64,000 nt of DNA from Aliidongia dinghuensis (GTDB taxonomy: Bacteria; Pseudomonadota; Alphaproteobacteria; ATCC43930; CGMCC-115725). The notes beneath the pieces are model-generated. The model ran no database searches. It was not told where the DNA came from and saw only the letters and a list, made by a program, of their open reading frames with translations. This document shows positions 62,534-64,000 of this stretch, piece after piece (the stretch's first letter is position 1; the number at the start of each line of letters is the position of its first letter). The DNA lies in assembly GCF_014643535.1 (NCBI RefSeq), contig NZ_BMJQ01000012.1, positions 62,001 to 126,000 on the forward strand, in the 5' to 3' direction. The position numbers and the translations under genes are program-made.

Positions 62534-63505
62534 ATGGTCGATATTCCCAGCAGCAGCAGCAGAGTGCTTCAACTGCGCGGCCCGCAGCATCTGTTCGACA
62601 GGCTGTTCCGCAGCGCCACTCTGTTCTTCGGACTGTTCATCCTGCTGCTCCTGGGCGGCGTGGCAGTCTCGCTCGTCGTGGGATCGTCCGCGGCGTTCAG
62701 CAAGTTCGGCCTGCCGTTCCTCTGGACCGACATCTGGAACCCGGCGACGGAACGGTTCGGCGCCCTCGTGCCGATCTACGGCACGCTCATGACCTCGCTC
62801 ATCGCGATGGTCGTCGGCATTCCCTTGAGCTTCGGCGTTGCCGTCTTCATCACCGAGCTGTGCCCGCCGGTGCTGAAGCGCCCGCTGTCGATCGCGATCG
62901 AGCTTCTGGCTGGCATCCCCAGCATCATCTACGGCATCTGGGGCCTGTTCGTGTTCGCGCCCTTCCTGCAGGCGTATGTCCAGCCGTTCCTGATCGCGAC
63001 CCTGGGCCACATCCCGGGGCTGGGCGTGCTCTTCGCCGGCCCGCCGTTCGGCATCGGCATCCTGACCGCCGGCCTCATCCTCGCGATCATGGTGCTGCCG
63101 TTCATCTCGTCGATCATGCGCGACGTGTTCGAGACCGTGCCCCCCATGCTGCGCGAGTCCGCCTACGGGCTCGGCTGCACGACGTGGGAGGTGATCTGGC
63201 GCGTGGTGCTGCCCTACACCAAGGTCGGCGTCGTCGGCGGCATCATGCTGGGCCTCGGCCGTGCCATGGGCGAGACCATGGCGGTCACCTTCGTGATCGG
63301 CAACGCCCACCAGATCCGGACCTCGCTGCTGGCACCGGGCACGACGATCTCCTCAGCGCTCGCTAATGAATTCACCGAGGCGACGACGCCGGTCTACACC
63401 TCGTCGCTCATCACCCTCGGCCTCATCCTGTTCTTCATCACCTTCATCGTGCTGGCGGCGGCGAAATACATGCTGATCCGCATGCAGCGCCAGGCGGGGG
63501 GCTGA
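62534..63505 (+). CDS. pstC: phosphate ABC transporter permease PstC
   Basis: About 323 aa with six membrane segments. [20 protein letters not shown] and [19 protein letters not shown] are typical, and the EAA loop is [23 protein letters not shown] 62534 with GAGGAG upstream is preferred over ATG 62513, which has no ribosome site. pstA begins 3 bases after its stop. Confidence 0.95.
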   Translation: MVDIPSSSSRVLQLRGPQHLFDRLFRSATLFFGLFILLLLGGVAVSLVVGSSAAFSKFGLPFLWTDIWNPATERFGALVPIYGTLMTSLIAMVVGIPLSFGVAVFITELCPPVLKRPLSIAIELLAGIPSIIYGIWGLFVFAPFLQAYVQPFLIATLGHIPGLGVLFAGPPFGIGILTAGLILAIMVLPFISSIMRDVFETVPPMLRESAYGLGCTTWEVIWRVVLPYTKVGVVGGIMLGLGRAMGETMAVTFVIGNAHQIRTSLLAPGTTISSALANEFTEATTPVYTSSLITLGLILFFITFIVLAAAKYMLIRMQRQAGG

Positions 63506-63508
63506 GCC

Positions 63509-64000
63509 ATGGCCAAGGATCTCGCGCGTTACGCGCGGCGCCAGCGCAAGAACTGGATCGTCCTGGGTCTCTCGCTCTGCGCCACCGGCGTCGGCCTGTT
63601 CTTCCTCGGTGCCATTCTCTATGCCCTCCTGGTCGAGGGCATCGCGGCCATCCGGCCGTCGCTCTTCACCGAGATGACGCCGGCGCCCGGCAGCGACGGC
63701 GGCCTGTTGAACGCGCTCTTCGGCTCAGCGGTCATGACGATCGTCGGCACGGTTGTCGGCACGCCGATCGGCGTCCTGGTCGGCACCTACGTCGCCGAAT
63801 ACAGCCGTGGCAACAAGCTCGGCCAGGCGATCCAGTTCATCAATGACGTGCTGCTCTCGGCACCGTCGATCATCGTCGGCCTGTTCATCTACCAGCTGAT
63901 GGTCGTGCCGATGGGCCATTTCTCCGGCTGGGCCGGCAGCATGACGCTCGCCATCCTGGTGATCCCGGTCGTGACCCGCACGACCGTCGACATGCTGGCG
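63509..64000 (+). CDS. pstA: phosphate ABC transporter permease PstA, partial
   Basis: The window ends inside this gene after 164 codons. It reads [20 protein letters not shown], then a first membrane helix ([20 protein letters not shown]), [20 protein letters not shown], and a typical PstA stretch [20 protein letters not shown]. It starts 3 bases after pstC. pstB, phoU and phoB would be expected to follow outside the window. Confidence 0.93.
   Translation, partial: MAKDLARYARRQRKNWIVLGLSLCATGVGLFFLGAILYALLVEGIAAIRPSLFTEMTPAPGSDGGLLNALFGSAVMTIVGTVVGTPIGVLVGTYVAEYSRGNKLGQAIQFINDVLLSAPSIIVGLFIYQLMVVPMGHFSGWAGSMTLAILVIPVVTRTTVDMLA

Noticed and set aside
61313-63310. Minus-strand frame of 665 codons opposite pstS-pstC
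   Set aside because: Shadow of the pst genes.

Overview
The window is a GC-rich chromosomal segment of an alphaproteobacterium. The conserved blocks hslUV next to his, hemW-rdgB-rph opposite hrcA-grpE-dnaK-dnaJ, glnD-mutS opposite maeB, and phoR-pstSCA point to a Rhodospirillales-type genome. That placement is inferred from gene content and order; no rRNA or tRNA gene is visible to confirm it. Most of the sequence is ordinary core genome, with GC-skewed codons that leave very long meaningless antisense reading frames.

Layout. 1-3600: lutB-lutC (lactate oxidation), an Smr-domain gene, a small XRE regulator and a 61-aa orphan. 3600-5540: hslVU on the minus strand with a candidate heat-shock promoter. 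5568-8345: an inserted Tox-REase-5 toxin with two tandem Imm52-type immunity genes. 8579-12653: the histidine operon hisB-hisH-GNAT-hisA-hisF-hisE followed by hinT. 12654-20083: an ABC exporter (adaptor, ATPase, FtsX-type permease) divergent from its own sigma-54 activator and histidine kinase, with a good -24/-12 promoter in front of the exporter. 20176-23400: accessory DNA holding small orphan ORFs, MarR- and TetR-type regulators, a truncated pseudogene and an AT-rich ClpP/SDH-fold protease with a 66-aa partner.

23500-33100 is a mixed stretch: a degenerate receiver protein, comM, a methyltransferase, two LysR regulators (one divergent from an azoreductase), a glycosyltransferase, and a TetR/Old Yellow Enzyme pair with matching palindromes. 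33200-41900: a lipocalin-like secreted protein, gshB, a SirB1-like protein, a BON lipoprotein, yraN-rsmI, an LpoA-like lipoprotein, hemW, rdgB and rph. 42100-47200: hrcA-grpE and dnaK-dnaJ. 47300-51400: a lipoprotein, a GT-A-like protein, and an MmyB-type regulator divergent from a DHA2 transporter. 51400-64000: glnD, mutS, maeB, phoR, a clear Pho box, pstS, pstC and the first part of pstA, cut by the window end.

The most interesting parts are the toxin/immunity island at an otherwise conserved junction, the self-contained sigma-54-controlled exporter, the TetR/OYE operator pair sharing GGAC-N6-GTCC, two inverted ~115-bp REP-like elements at convergent gene ends, and the small-ORF plus SDH-protease accessory region. 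No CRISPR array, rRNA, tRNA or intact insertion sequence was recognised.
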